Shown here in pieces: positions 8,258-17,172 of a stretch of 30,193 bases of DNA (its first letter is position 1; every line of letters begins with the position of its first letter). The notes below the pieces were generated by a model. It did no database searches. It was not told where the DNA came from and worked only from the letters and a program-made list of their open reading frames with translations. A program made the translations under genes and the position numbers. Origin of the DNA: an uncultured bacterium. Lineage in GTDB: Bacteria; Bacillota; Clostridia; Lachnospirales; Lachnospiraceae. The stretch covers positions 1 to 30,193 of the forward strand of contig CAJMRM010000042.1 in the NCBI GenBank assembly GCA_905215775.1. The letters run 5' to 3'.

Positions 8258-9442
8258 ATGAAAAAATTAGTAAGCGTTCTTCTCGCTGCCGGCCTTGTAG
8301 CCAGCATGACAGCATGCGGCGGCGGTGATAAGAAGGAGTCCGCAGCAGCACCGGCAGAGACAACAGCCGCAGCCGCTGAGACAACAAAAGCAGAAGAAAA
8401 AGAGACAGAAAAAGTTACAGAAGCAGTTACAGAGGCAGCTAAGGATTTAGCAGACGCAGGAGAGATCTCCGTATTATACTACACATACGGCGATACATAT
8501 ATCTCCAGCGTTCGTTCCGCTCTGGATGCCGCTCTTGACAAAGCCGGCATCAAGTACCAGGACTATGACTCCAACAACAGCCAGACAACACAGACAGAGC
8601 AGGTTTCCACAGCCATCGCAAAAGGAACCTCTCTCCTGGTAGTAAACCTGGTAGACAGCGGCTCTGATGATGCTGCAAAGAACATCATCGAATTAGCAAA
8701 AGCACAGAACATCCCGGTGATCTTCTTCAACCGTTCCGTAAGTGAGGAGGTTGTTTCCGCATACGACAAGGCTGTATTCGTAGGTACAGACTATGAGATG
8801 GCTGGCCATATGCAGGGCGAAATGATCGGTGAGTACCTGGTTGAGAACTTCGATACCGTAGATCTCAACGGCGACGGACAGATCTCTTACGTAATGTTCA
8901 AGGGCCAGGAGGGCAACGCCGAGGCAATCGCACGTACCCAGTTCGGTCAGGAAGATGCGGACAAGGTTCTGGAAGCAGCCGGCAAGAAGCCGTTATCCTT
9001 CTATGATGCAGGAAATACAAACAAATATCTGGTTGACCAGGGCGGTCTGTGGTCTGCAGCAGCAGCTACCGAGTACATGCAGACAATCCTGTCCCAGTAC
9101 AGCGAAGCAAACAACAACATGGTTGAGCTTGTTATCGCAAACAACGATGAGATGGCAATCGGATCCGTTACCGCTCTTCAGAACGCCGGCTACAACAAGG
9201 AAGGCGCTACTGTGATCCCGGTATTCGGTGTAGACGCAACAGACGCTGCAAAAGACGCAATTGCAGCTGGTACGATGACCGGAACCATCAAACAGGATGC
9301 TGAAGGTATGGCAAACACCATCGCCCAGATCACAGCAAACTATCTGACAAGCGCAGAAACATTTGAGGGTGTCGATGCAGCCAACGTAGTAGGAACATGG
9401 CGTGTGAATATTCCTTACGCTATGTACACAGGCGAGGAATAA
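8258..9442 (+). CDS. mglB: Galactose/methyl-galactoside ABC transporter, substrate-binding lipoprotein
   Basis: Surface-anchored periplasmic-binding-protein-like receptor for hexoses. The signal peptide ends in a lipobox with Cys20 (MTAC), followed by a linker rich in Ala, Thr and Glu to about residue 65 and then a Peripla_BP fold. Several stretches match the MglB pattern: DLNGDGQIS at 202-210 corresponds to the calcium-binding loop of the E. coli galactose-binding protein, and ANNDEMAIGSV plus PVFGVDATDAA are typical hinge and sugar-site segments. 394 residues. It is the first gene of the operon and is separated from the ATPase gene by a strong terminator, which should give excess binding protein. 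Galactose-type sugar is the best guess; glucose is also possible. Confidence 0.92.
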   Translation: MKKLVSVLLAAGLVASMTACGGGDKKESAAAPAETTAAAAETTKAEEKETEKVTEAVTEAAKDLADAGEISVLYYTYGDTYISSVRSALDAALDKAGIKYQDYDSNNSQTTQTEQVSTAIAKGTSLLVVNLVDSGSDDAAKNIIELAKAQNIPVIFFNRSVSEEVVSAYDKAVFVGTDYEMAGHMQGEMIGEYLVENFDTVDLNGDGQISYVMFKGQEGNAEAIARTQFGQEDADKVLEAAGKKPLSFYDAGNTNKYLVDQGGLWSAAAATEYMQTILSQYSEANNNMVELVIANNDEMAIGSVTALQNAGYNKEGATVIPVFGVDATDAAKDAIAAGTMTGTIKQDAEGMANTIAQITANYLTSAETFEGVDAANVVGTWRVNIPYAMYTGEE

Positions 9443-9456
9443 AGTCATCGATGATG

Positions 9457-9487
9457 CAGCCGCACTTCGGTGCGGCTGTATTTTTTT
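9457..9487 (+). terminator. Intrinsic terminator between mglB and mglA
   Basis: A perfect 9-bp GC-rich stem (9457-9465 with 9470-9478) around a TTCG loop, followed by TATTTTTTT. It lies 14 bases after the mglB stop. Partial read-through here would set a high ratio of binding protein to transporter. Confidence 0.92.
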
Positions 9488-9494
9488 ACGCGCA

Positions 9495-9536
9495 CAGCGG
9501 CCAGATGAACATGTCCGCATGCTCATGTGGCCGCTG
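9495..9536. other. Second long hairpin in the mglB-mglA gap
   Basis: CAGCGGCCA (9495-9503) pairs with TGGCCGCTG (9528-9536). Inside, ATGA/TCAT and CATG/CATG continue the stem to a TCCG loop, with only two mismatches in 19 positions. No T run follows, so it is not a second intrinsic terminator. An mRNA-stabilising or processing structure for the mglA transcript is possible. The pairing is read directly; the function is unknown. Confidence 0.65.
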
Positions 9537-9651
9537 CCGCGATAAAGAACGGGATCTGCAGAGCCGGTCCTGTTCAGCGCCATACGGAGATGACGTTCTA
9601 GTATGACAAAACGGCGTATAGCGAAATACTTGAGAATCAGGAGGCGATGAT

Positions 9652-11190
9652 TTGAGTATGAAAGACACAACAACTGCCGCTGGATCAGGAAATCAGCCTG
9701 TGCTTCTGCGCATGGAAGGGATCTGCAAATCGTTCCCCGGCGTAAAGGCTCTGGATAACGTTTCCCTGACAGTCCGGGCCGGGACCGTCCATGCCCTTAT
9801 GGGGGAAAATGGAGCCGGAAAATCTACTCTTATGAAATGTCTGTTCGGTGTGTACAACAAGGATGCGGGACATATTTATCTGGACGGCAAGGAGGTCAGC
9901 TTTAAAACCTCAAAGGAAGCCCTGGAAAACGGAGTGGCAATGGTACACCAGGAGCTGAACCAGGCCTTAAAGCGCAATGTTATGGATAACATGTGGCTGG
10001 GCCGGTTCCCGAAGATCTCCAAATGGTGTCCCCTGACCAGCGAAGCCAAAATGTATGAGGCCACGAAAAAGCTGTTCGACGAGCTGGAGGTGAACGTGGA
10101 CCCCAAGACGGTGATGAGCACCATGCCCGTATCCCAGAGGCAGATGGTGGAGATCGCCAAGGCGGTTTCCTATAATTCCAAGGTGATCGTATTCGACGAG
10201 CCCACCTCCTCTCTGACTGAGGAAGAGGTGGAGCATCTGTTCCGGATCATCAATATGCTGCGTGACCGGGGCTGCGGAATCATCTACATTTCCCATAAGA
10301 TGAAGGAGATCTTACGGATCTCCGATGATGTTACCATCATGCGTGACGGCCAGTGGATCGCCACCAAGCCGGCGAAGGAGCTGACGATGAATGAGATCAT
10401 CAAGCTGATGGTAGGCCGTGAGCTCACCAATCTGTATCCGGAAAAGGATAATGTGGTTGGAGAGCCTCTTTTGGAGGTAAAGGGACTGACTGCCGCTTAC
10501 TCCAAGCTCCATGACGTATCGTTTGTGGCGAAAAAGGGTGAGGTTCTGGGAATCGCAGGCCTGGACGGCTCCGGGCGTACAGAACTTCTGGAGAATATCT
10601 TCGGGATCGCCACAAGAAAAGAAGGCGAGATCTATCTCCATGGCAAGCGGGTAATGAACCGCAATGCCAGGGAATCCATTAAGAATAAATTTGCCCTGCT
10701 GACCGAGGAGCGGCGCGCCACCGGTATTTTCGGGATCCGCGATATCCAGGCCAATACCACCATATCCAGCTTCAAGCGGTATAAGGTAGGCCCATTCCTC
10801 AGCGATAAGAAAATGAGCGAGGCGACGGAGTGGGGGATCAAGGCCATGCGCACCAAAACGCCCAGCCAGAAGACCCAGATCCGTTCCTTATCCGGCGGCA
10901 ACCAGCAGAAGGTGATCCTGGCCCGCTGGCTTCTGACGGAGCCGGAGGTGCTCCTTCTGGACGAGCCCACCCGTGGTATCGACGTGGGAGCGAAATATGA
11001 GATTTACCAGCTGATCCTGAATCTGGCAAAGGAAGGAAAGACGGTACTGATGGTTTCCTCCGAGATGCCGGAGCTTTTGGGCGTCTGCGACCGGATCCTT
11101 GTAATGTCCGGCGGACAGCTGGCCGGTGAGGTGGACGCAAGAACAACGACGCAGGAAGAGATCATGGCTCTGGCTGCGAAATTCGCATAA
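9652..11190 (+). CDS. mglA: Galactose/methyl-galactoside ABC transporter ATPase, two ABC domains
   Basis: Double ATPase of a CUT2-type sugar importer (MglA/RbsA family). The 512 residues hold two nucleotide-binding halves: the first has Walker A GENGAGKST, Walker B VIVFDEPTSSL and a variant signature (MPVSQRQMVEIAKAV); the second has a modified P-loop region GLDGSGRTEL, signature LSGGNQQKVILARWL and Walker B VLLLDEPTRGID. The start is taken as TTG at 9652 because AGGAGG (9639-9644) lies 7 bases upstream; the in-frame ATG at 9658 would leave 13. mglC follows after 18 bases. Expressed by read-through of the terminator at 9457, or from a weak internal promoter that I could not fix. Confidence 0.94.
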   Translation: MSMKDTTTAAGSGNQPVLLRMEGICKSFPGVKALDNVSLTVRAGTVHALMGENGAGKSTLMKCLFGVYNKDAGHIYLDGKEVSFKTSKEALENGVAMVHQELNQALKRNVMDNMWLGRFPKISKWCPLTSEAKMYEATKKLFDELEVNVDPKTVMSTMPVSQRQMVEIAKAVSYNSKVIVFDEPTSSLTEEEVEHLFRIINMLRDRGCGIIYISHKMKEILRISDDVTIMRDGQWIATKPAKELTMNEIIKLMVGRELTNLYPEKDNVVGEPLLEVKGLTAAYSKLHDVSFVAKKGEVLGIAGLDGSGRTELLENIFGIATRKEGEIYLHGKRVMNRNARESIKNKFALLTEERRATGIFGIRDIQANTTISSFKRYKVGPFLSDKKMSEATEWGIKAMRTKTPSQKTQIRSLSGGNQQKVILARWLLTEPEVLLLDEPTRGIDVGAKYEIYQLILNLAKEGKTVLMVSSEMPELLGVCDRILVMSGGQLAGEVDARTTTQEEIMALAAKFA

Positions 11191-11208
11191 GGATAGGAGG
11201 AATGAACT

Positions 11209-12270
11209 GTGGCTGACAATAAAGCAACATCCAAAGCACAGGAATTTAAAGCGCTTTCCAAGAAAGACCAGCAGAGAAGGATTGGGGATCTGATCTTAAA
11301 CAATGCAATGTATATTATCATTGCCATTGCGATCGTTTTCATTACGGTGAAACAGCCCAAATTCCTCAGTCTTTCTTCAATCGTAAATATTATTTCCCTG
11401 ACGGCGGCGAAGCTGCCCATCGCTCTGGGAATCGGCGGCTGTATCGTACTGACCGGTACAGATATTTCCGCAGGCCGTGTGGTAGGTCTGGCAGCGTGTA
11501 TCTCTGCCTCCTTACTGACCACGGTATTTAAGGTTTTCCCCAACATGACATCTGCAATGCCCATTCCGGTGGTATTTCTGATCGTGGTGGGCGTAGGCGC
11601 GGCTGTGGGCTTCGTAAACGGCTTCAGCGTTGCCAAATTTAAACTGCATCCCTTTATCGTAACCCTTTCCACCCAGCTGATCACATACGGTATCATCCTT
11701 ATGTACTTAATGAACGGCGTCAATAACGGACAGACCTTAAGCGGACTGACCGACAGCTACCGTTCCCTGATCACAGGAACCTTATTTACCATCGGAGGCG
11801 TTGCAGTTCCCAGATATGTTCTGTATGCGGTGATCCTGACTGCCATCATGTGGGTGATCTGGAATAAGACGACCTTTGGAAAGAATATGTTCGCGGTTGG
11901 CTCCAACGAGGAAGCCGCCAACGTATCCGGCGTAAACGTGGCTCGCACCATCATCCTGGTGTTCATGCTGGCCGGCGTGATGTACGGCATCACCGGTTTC
12001 TTCGACGGCGCACGTATCGCATCTGCCAACGCCAATACTGGTCTGAACTATGAGTGTGACGCCATCGCAGCCTGCGTAATCGGCGGCGTATCCTTCGTCG
12101 GAGGTATCGGACGCATCAGCGGTATCGTAGTGGGCGTTCTGCTGCTGCAGATCATCTTCGCCGGATTGAACTTCCTTTCTGTTGACCCCAACATGCTTTA
12201 TATCATCAAGGGTCTGATCATCCTGGTAGCCTGTGCCATTGATATGCGTAAGTATCTGGTACGTAAGTAA
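11209..12270 (+). CDS. mglC: Galactose/methyl-galactoside ABC transporter permease
   Basis: Membrane subunit of the sugar importer, family BPD_transp_2 (RbsC/MglC). 353 residues with many hydrophobic helices and family segments such as PIALGIGGCIVLTGTDISAGRVVGL, TTFGKNMFAVGSNEEAANVSGVNV and CDAIAACVIGGVSFVGGIGRISG. The start is GTG at 11209, with AGGAGG ending 8 bases upstream. A hydrophilic N-terminal stretch of about 35 residues (AlaThrSerLys-rich) precedes the first helix. The next gene begins 3 bases after the stop, so it belongs to the same unit. Confidence 0.94.
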   Translation: MADNKATSKAQEFKALSKKDQQRRIGDLILNNAMYIIIAIAIVFITVKQPKFLSLSSIVNIISLTAAKLPIALGIGGCIVLTGTDISAGRVVGLAACISASLLTTVFKVFPNMTSAMPIPVVFLIVVGVGAAVGFVNGFSVAKFKLHPFIVTLSTQLITYGIILMYLMNGVNNGQTLSGLTDSYRSLITGTLFTIGGVAVPRYVLYAVILTAIMWVIWNKTTFGKNMFAVGSNEEAANVSGVNVARTIILVFMLAGVMYGITGFFDGARIASANANTGLNYECDAIAACVIGGVSFVGGIGRISGIVVGVLLLQIIFAGLNFLSVDPNMLYIIKGLIILVACAIDMRKYLVRK

Positions 12271-12273
12271 GCG

Positions 12274-12660
12274 ATGACGGAAGAGAAGAAAAACGGGTCC
12301 TCTCCGGAACCGGACGGAGAGCGGCAGAGAGAATTCCGGGGTCTTTATAAATATGTGAAGATCTCAGAACGATCCTTAAACTGGATCATCATTGTCCTGG
12401 GGACAGCCCTTGTGCTCTGTTTTGGCATCGGCTACGCCAACCGGGGATATATGGTGGACTTCGATGCCCGGGGCGGGACTGTGGTGGAAAGCCAGAAGCG
12501 GATGTACGGCGATCTGGTGGAAGCGCCTGCGGACCCTGTCCGGGAGGGAAGCGTATTTGAGGGCTGGTATACAGACGAAAATCTGACGATCCCCTGGGAT
12601 CTGTCCAAGGATACGGTCACTGGTCCCATGACGCTTTATGCCAAATGGCGGGATAAGTAA
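12274..12660 (+). CDS. Small single-pass membrane protein with one InlB-type B-repeat
   Basis: 128 residues in three parts: a charged N-terminal segment of about 35 residues, one hydrophobic helix (about 36-55, NWIIIVLGTALVLCFGIG), and a C-terminal repeat of the InlB B-repeat/Listeria-Bacteroides type (Flg_new), recognised by VDFDARGGTVVESQ, the APADPVREGSVFEGWYTDE core and the closing MTLYAKW. The N-terminus is probably cytoplasmic and the repeat outside. It starts 3 bases after mglC with only a poor ribosome binding site, so translation probably depends on coupling. I know of no role for such a protein in sugar uptake; a link to the transporter or to the cell wall is conjecture. Confidence 0.8.
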   Translation: MTEEKKNGSSPEPDGERQREFRGLYKYVKISERSLNWIIIVLGTALVLCFGIGYANRGYMVDFDARGGTVVESQKRMYGDLVEAPADPVREGSVFEGWYTDENLTIPWDLSKDTVTGPMTLYAKWRDK

Positions 12661-12678
12661 CCCATAAAAGTTAAAGAT

Positions 12679-12729
12679 AAGGCCTCACTGTCCTTCCTGC
12701 GCGTTATTGCACAGCGGCGGTGAGGTCTT
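12679..12729 (+). terminator. Hairpin at the end of the mgl operon
   Basis: AAGGCCTCAC (12679-12688) pairs with GTGAGGTCTT (12720-12729) with one G-T pair. The 31-base loop can form a smaller stem. Only three T residues follow, so termination may be partial, or the structure may act as a leader element for the next gene, whose ribosome binding site lies just downstream. Confidence 0.5.
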
Positions 12730-12749
12730 TGAGATTCAAGGAGGATCAC

Positions 12750-13421
12750 ATGCTGACGAGTAAAAAAGTATCCGAATCCGTACGCCTGGGTTCGATCCTG
12801 ATGTTTTCCGGTGGTTTCCTGGACGCATATTCCTATCTGGTGCGGGGAGAGGTATTTGCAACTGCGGAAACGGGAAATATTGCGCTCATGGGAATCAGCC
12901 TGGCCCGGGGCGACCTGGCTCTGGCCGGACGGTATCTGATCCCGGTGGCAGCCTATGCGGCTGGAATTTTTCTGACGGAATGGATCCGTATGCGGATGGG
13001 TGAAAATGGAACGGTCCATTGGAAGGAAGGGATCCTGTGGCTGGAATTTGCGGTGATGGTCCTGGCCGGGTTCATGCCCCAGGGCTGGAATCCTCTGGTG
13101 AACTGCCTGATCGGATTTTCCTGCGCCATGCAGGTGGAGGCCTTCCGGAAGATGCATGGCATGGCCTTCGCCACCACCATGTGCACGGGAAATTTAAGAA
13201 GCGGGACCGAGCTTCTGGCTCTGGGAACCCTCGAAAACGATGGGGAACAGAGGAAGCACGGATTGTGGTATTACTGGATCGATCTGGTGTTTGTGGCCGG
13301 CGCGGCCGCCAGCGCCCTGCTCTGCCAGGTACTTGCAGAACGGGCGGTCTGGGTCTGTGCGGCGGCGCTTTTGTCAGCGATCCTTTTCATCCGGTACCAC
13401 CGGAGGATGGCCGAGGTATGA
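12750..13421 (+). CDS. YoaK family DUF1275 membrane protein
   Basis: Integral membrane protein of the DUF1275/YoaK family, function unknown. 223 residues with about six hydrophobic segments. The family-like start is visible in SILMFSGGFLDAYSYLVRGEVFATAETGNIALMG, followed by CAMQVEAFRKMHGMAFATTMCTGNLRSGTE. The ATG at 12750 is chosen because AAGGAGGA lies just upstream; a start at 12720 would fall in the hairpin. It converges on the peptidase gene, leaving 8 bases between the two stops, and no clear terminator separates them. Its link to the mgl operon is only by position. Confidence 0.88.
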   Translation: MLTSKKVSESVRLGSILMFSGGFLDAYSYLVRGEVFATAETGNIALMGISLARGDLALAGRYLIPVAAYAAGIFLTEWIRMRMGENGTVHWKEGILWLEFAVMVLAGFMPQGWNPLVNCLIGFSCAMQVEAFRKMHGMAFATTMCTGNLRSGTELLALGTLENDGEQRKHGLWYYWIDLVFVAGAAASALLCQVLAERAVWVCAAALLSAILFIRYHRRMAEV

Positions 13422-13429
13422 CCGGATCT

Positions 13430-14017
13430 TTAGCAGGGCTCTTTTCTGGAGAAAAGGTAGAAGCCGGGATCCCGGTTATCGGTCTCCTTTTCCAGCAGCT
13501 CCGGGGAGCAGTAGGCGAAGGGAGAATCCAGGCGCACCTTTCCCTCCCGTCCCGGCTCCTCATATTTTCCTTCTTTTAAAGACGGGTCCAGGACGCAGAT
13601 GCTGTCTTTTCCGGCGGATAGAAGCAGCACATAGTGGCCGCCGTGGGAGAATACGCCGGTATAGCCCTCCCGGTCGCCGCCCACGTTGGCGATGACGCTT
13701 CCGCCGTTTCTTAAGTGCTGCATGGCCGTTTTTAAGCTGTTGGTGGTGGAAAAGTCCAGATCGTAAAGCCTTGCCACCACAGGCCCCAGGATCTTCATAT
13801 CGGTGCCGGGATGGAGATTGGCCTTATGCTTTAAGGACAGGGAGATCAGGCGCTTTAAGGAAATGGTCTTTGTTGTGAGCTGGTCCACCATCATGGCCAG
13901 GGAGCAGAGTCCGCAGCCGGCCTCCTTAATGGAGAGCGCGTGGAAGCGACTGCCTTCGGTGGCGGCGTCGGTGGGATATGGGATATCCGGATGCTCCAGC
14001 TGGTTTAAGTATTTCAT
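13430..14017 (-). CDS. C39-like cysteine peptidase family protein
   Basis: 195-residue protein resembling the Peptidase_C39_2 group. The likely catalytic triad is Cys35 (EAGCGLCSLAMM), His128 (SHGGHYVLLL) and Asp144 (CVLDPS). No signal peptide or membrane segment is seen, so it is predicted to be cytoplasmic or exported by an unknown route. Unlike bacteriocin-processing C39 domains it is not fused to an ABC transporter, and no bacteriocin precursor lies beside it. The ATG is preceded by AAAGGAGG and by a good promoter on the same strand. Substrate unknown. Confidence 0.82.
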   Translation of the reverse strand: MKYLNQLEHPDIPYPTDAATEGSRFHALSIKEAGCGLCSLAMMVDQLTTKTISLKRLISLSLKHKANLHPGTDMKILGPVVARLYDLDFSTTNSLKTAMQHLRNGGSVIANVGGDREGYTGVFSHGGHYVLLLSAGKDSICVLDPSLKEGKYEEPGREGKVRLDSPFAYCSPELLEKETDNRDPGFYLFSRKEPC

Positions 14018-14051
14018 AGGTATCCTCCTTTATAAGAGTATGTATGGTTAT

Positions 14052-14080
14052 ATTATGAGTTTAGAAGGCGGAAATGTCAA
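14052..14080 (-). promoter_or_regulatory. Promoter of the C39-like peptidase gene
   Basis: On the minus strand TTGACA (14075-14080), a 17-base spacer and CATAAT (14052-14057), about 35 bases upstream of the start codon. Confidence 0.8.
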
Positions 14081-14119
14081 GAACTCTGGGATTTTTTTCG
14101 GCACTGATGGGGGAAGGTG

Positions 14120-14148
14120 TTGATTCCTGGAAGAAATGCGTTTAAAAT
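14120..14148 (+). promoter_or_regulatory. Probable promoter of the enzyme I gene
   Basis: TTGATT (14120-14125), a 17-base spacer and TAAAAT (14143-14148). The expected transcript start near 14155 leaves a very short leader that begins almost at the GGAGG site. It is back to back with the peptidase promoter. Confidence 0.65.
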
Positions 14149-14170
14149 GGAAGGATGGAGGAACCGGAGT

Positions 14171-15805
14171 ATGGAAATGATCAGAGGAAGGTCGGTCCTG
14201 AATAAGACTGCCGTGGGAAAGCTCCAGTATTATGAGCAGAAGGAAAGAAAGGCGGTGCGCCAGCAGGTGGAGGACGCAGAACGGGAGCTTCTGCGCTACG
14301 AAAAAGCCCTGGAGCAGGCGGAAAAGGAGCTGGAGGACTTATATGAAAAGGCCCTGGGAGAGGCGGGTGCCGAAAGCGCCTCGGTGTTTCTGGGACACCG
14401 GATGCTGCTGAAGGATGAGGAATACAGGCAATCCGTGACCAGGCTCATTGCCGGACAGGGCGTCAACGCGGAATTTGCGGTGGAGGCAGCGGGAGATGGC
14501 TTCTGCCGCCTGTTTCTGGAAATGGAGGACGAGTATCTGAGGGCCAGGGCCGCCGATATCCGGGATGTGTCGGACCGGCTTCTGAGGATCCTGGAGGAGG
14601 GCGCCGGAGAGGGAGAGCCCGGAAGAGGACCGGCGCTTTCGGAACCGGTGATCCTGATGGCCAGAGACCTGGCGCCCAGCGAGACCGTACAGCTGGATAA
14701 AAAAAAGATCCTGGGCTTTGTGACAGAGCAGGGCTCCGCCAATTCCCACACAGCCATCCTGGCCAGGACCATGGAGATCCCGGCCCTGGTATCCGTTCCC
14801 GTGAACCGGGAGTGGGACGGAAGGCTGGCAGCCATTGACGGAGAAGAGGGGATCCTTTATGTGGATCCGGATCCGGAGACCCTTGACCGCCTCAGAAGAA
14901 AAAAAGCCCGCCAGGAGGAGGCGGAAAAGCTCCTTCTGGAAGTCCGGGACCTTCCGGATGTGACCGGAGACGGGACCCGGGTGGCCCTTTATGCCAACAT
15001 CGGGGGACCGTCAGACGTGGATGCGGTCCTGGAGTGCAGAGGTGCAGGCGTGGGCCTGTTCCGCAGCGAATTCCTTTATCTGGAAAAGGAGACGTATCCC
15101 ACAGAGGAGGAGCTGTTTTCTGCCTACCGCCAGACGGCGGAGCGCATGGGAGGCAGGGAGGTGGTCATCCGCACCCTGGATATCGGCGCAGACAAGACGG
15201 CGGACTACTTTGGGATCGAAAAGGAGGCCAATCCGGCCATGGGCTTCCGGGCCCTGCGGATCTGCCTGAAGCGGCCGGAGATCTTCCGTACCCAGCTCAG
15301 GGCCATTTACCGAGCCAGCGCCTATGGAAAGGTTTCCATGATGTTTCCCATGGTGTCCTCTCTCTGGGAGGTGGAGGAGGCCAAGGGGATGGCGCTGCAG
15401 GTACGGGAGGAGCTGGAACGGGAAGGCGTTCCGGTGGGGAAGGTGGACCTGGGGATCATGATCGAGACCCCGGCCGCCGCCCTGCTCAGCGGGGAACTGG
15501 CGGAGCTGGTGGATTTTTTCAGCATCGGAACCAACGATCTGACCCAGTATACCCTGGCTGTGGACCGTCAGAACGACCGTCTGGACGATTTTTACGATCC
15601 GCATCATCCGGCCGTCCTGAGGCTCATTGCATACGTGGCGGAAAACGCAAAAAAAGCAGGGATCCGGGCCGGGATCTGCGGAGAGCTGGCGGCAGACCTT
15701 TCTCTTACGGAGACCTTCCTGGAAATGGGGATCCGGGAGCTTTCCGCAGCTCCGTCCTTTCTTCTGCCTCTGAGAAAAAAAATACGGGAGATCCGCCTGA
15801 AATAG
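14171..15805 (+). CDS. ptsI: Phosphoenolpyruvate-protein phosphotransferase (PTS enzyme I)
   Basis: First enzyme of the sugar phosphotransferase system: it takes phosphate from PEP and passes it to HPr. The start at 14171 has GGAGG about 9 bases upstream and gives 544 residues, slightly under the roughly 570 usual for the family. Domains in order: N-terminal HPr-binding helical part (RGRSVLNKTAVGKL onward, with a coiled stretch at 25-65), swivelling phosphohistidine domain with active His193 (GSANSHTAILA), then the PEP-binding barrel (GLFRSEFLY, TLDIGADKTADYF, IMIETPAAALL, FFSIGTNDLTQYTLAVDR) and the catalytic Cys in AGICGELAAD. No HPr gene is adjacent; a HAD phosphatase follows 27 bases on. 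Confidence 0.93.
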   Translation: MEMIRGRSVLNKTAVGKLQYYEQKERKAVRQQVEDAERELLRYEKALEQAEKELEDLYEKALGEAGAESASVFLGHRMLLKDEEYRQSVTRLIAGQGVNAEFAVEAAGDGFCRLFLEMEDEYLRARAADIRDVSDRLLRILEEGAGEGEPGRGPALSEPVILMARDLAPSETVQLDKKKILGFVTEQGSANSHTAILARTMEIPALVSVPVNREWDGRLAAIDGEEGILYVDPDPETLDRLRRKKARQEEAEKLLLEVRDLPDVTGDGTRVALYANIGGPSDVDAVLECRGAGVGLFRSEFLYLEKETYPTEEELFSAYRQTAERMGGREVVIRTLDIGADKTADYFGIEKEANPAMGFRALRICLKRPEIFRTQLRAIYRASAYGKVSMMFPMVSSLWEVEEAKGMALQVREELEREGVPVGKVDLGIMIETPAAALLSGELAELVDFFSIGTNDLTQYTLAVDRQNDRLDDFYDPHHPAVLRLIAYVAENAKKAGIRAGICGELAADLSLTETFLEMGIRELSAAPSFLLPLRKKIREIRLK

Positions 15806-15832
15806 GCGGAAGCTGCAGTAAGGAGTCGATAC

Positions 15833-16642
<810 letters not shown>

Positions 16643-16651
<9 letters not shown>

Positions 16652-16671
16652 GGGGGAACGCCGGTTTTCTT
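16643..16671 (+). terminator. Intrinsic terminator overlapping the HAD gene stop codon
   Basis: CTGGCGT (16643-16649) pairs with ACGCCGG (16658-16664) with one T-G pair, followed by TTTTCTTT. The stop codon TAG (16649-16651) begins in the stem and runs into the loop. Confidence 0.75.
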
Positions 16672-16801
16672 TAAATATATTTTGCAAATTACTGGACTTA
16701 AAAACTTTAATGTGTTAAAATATTAGTTGTGTATCGGGCAGGAAGACTGCGGGAAACCATTGGATAATGGAAAAATTTGTCTCACAAAGGGGAGTCTGAA
16801 C

Positions 16802-17104
16802 ATGAATAAAAAGATAAAAACGGAAGCTGTGGACCATCTTTTTGAAGCGGTGCTGACCTTAAAGTCTCCGGAGGAGTGCTACGCGTTTTTTGAGGACGTG
16901 TGTACGGTCAACGAGCTGCTGTCCCTGTCCCAGCGGTATGAGGTTGCCAAGATGCTCAGGGAAAAGAAAACGTATCTGGATATTGCAGAGCGTACCGGCG
17001 CTTCCACTGCCACCATCAGCCGGGTGAACCGGTCTCTGAATTACGGGAACGACGGCTACGATATGGTGTTCAAGCGTCTGGGATATCCGTTTGAGGAAAA
17101 ATAA
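16802..17104 (+). CDS. YerC/YecD family TrpR-like transcriptional regulator
   Basis: 100-residue helix-turn-helix protein of the TrpR-related YerC/YecD family. The recognisable core is LLSLSQRYEVAKMLREKKTYLDIAERTGASTATISRVNRSL (about residues 39-80), a TrpR-like DNA-binding helical bundle. The start at 16802 is preceded by AAGGGGAG and avoids a low-complexity upstream extension from 16727. It is a single-gene unit: a terminator precedes it and another follows it. An AT-rich upstream zone with a possible extended -10 (TGTTAAAAT) suggests its own promoter. The ligand and target genes of this family are not known to me. Confidence 0.92.
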   Translation: MNKKIKTEAVDHLFEAVLTLKSPEECYAFFEDVCTVNELLSLSQRYEVAKMLREKKTYLDIAERTGASTATISRVNRSLNYGNDGYDMVFKRLGYPFEEK

Positions 17105-17108
17105 AAGA

Positions 17109-17160
17109 AAAAAGCTGCCTTCCGGATGGCCATGGTTTATGGCCCCGGAGGCAGCTTTTT
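17109..17160. terminator. Bidirectional terminator between the YerC and MATE genes
   Basis: AAAAAGCTGCC-TTCCGG pairs with CCGGAGGCAGCTTTTT, with one bulged base, around an 18-base loop. A tracts on the left and T tracts on the right allow it to stop transcription of the two convergent genes. Confidence 0.88.
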
Positions 17161-17172
17161 CAATGCCTGTTT

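Noticed and set aside
8993..9673. 226-codon minus-strand frame over the mglB 3' end and the mglB-mglA gap
   Set aside because: Cys- and Ser-rich shadow that runs through the terminator hairpin; no ribosome binding site.
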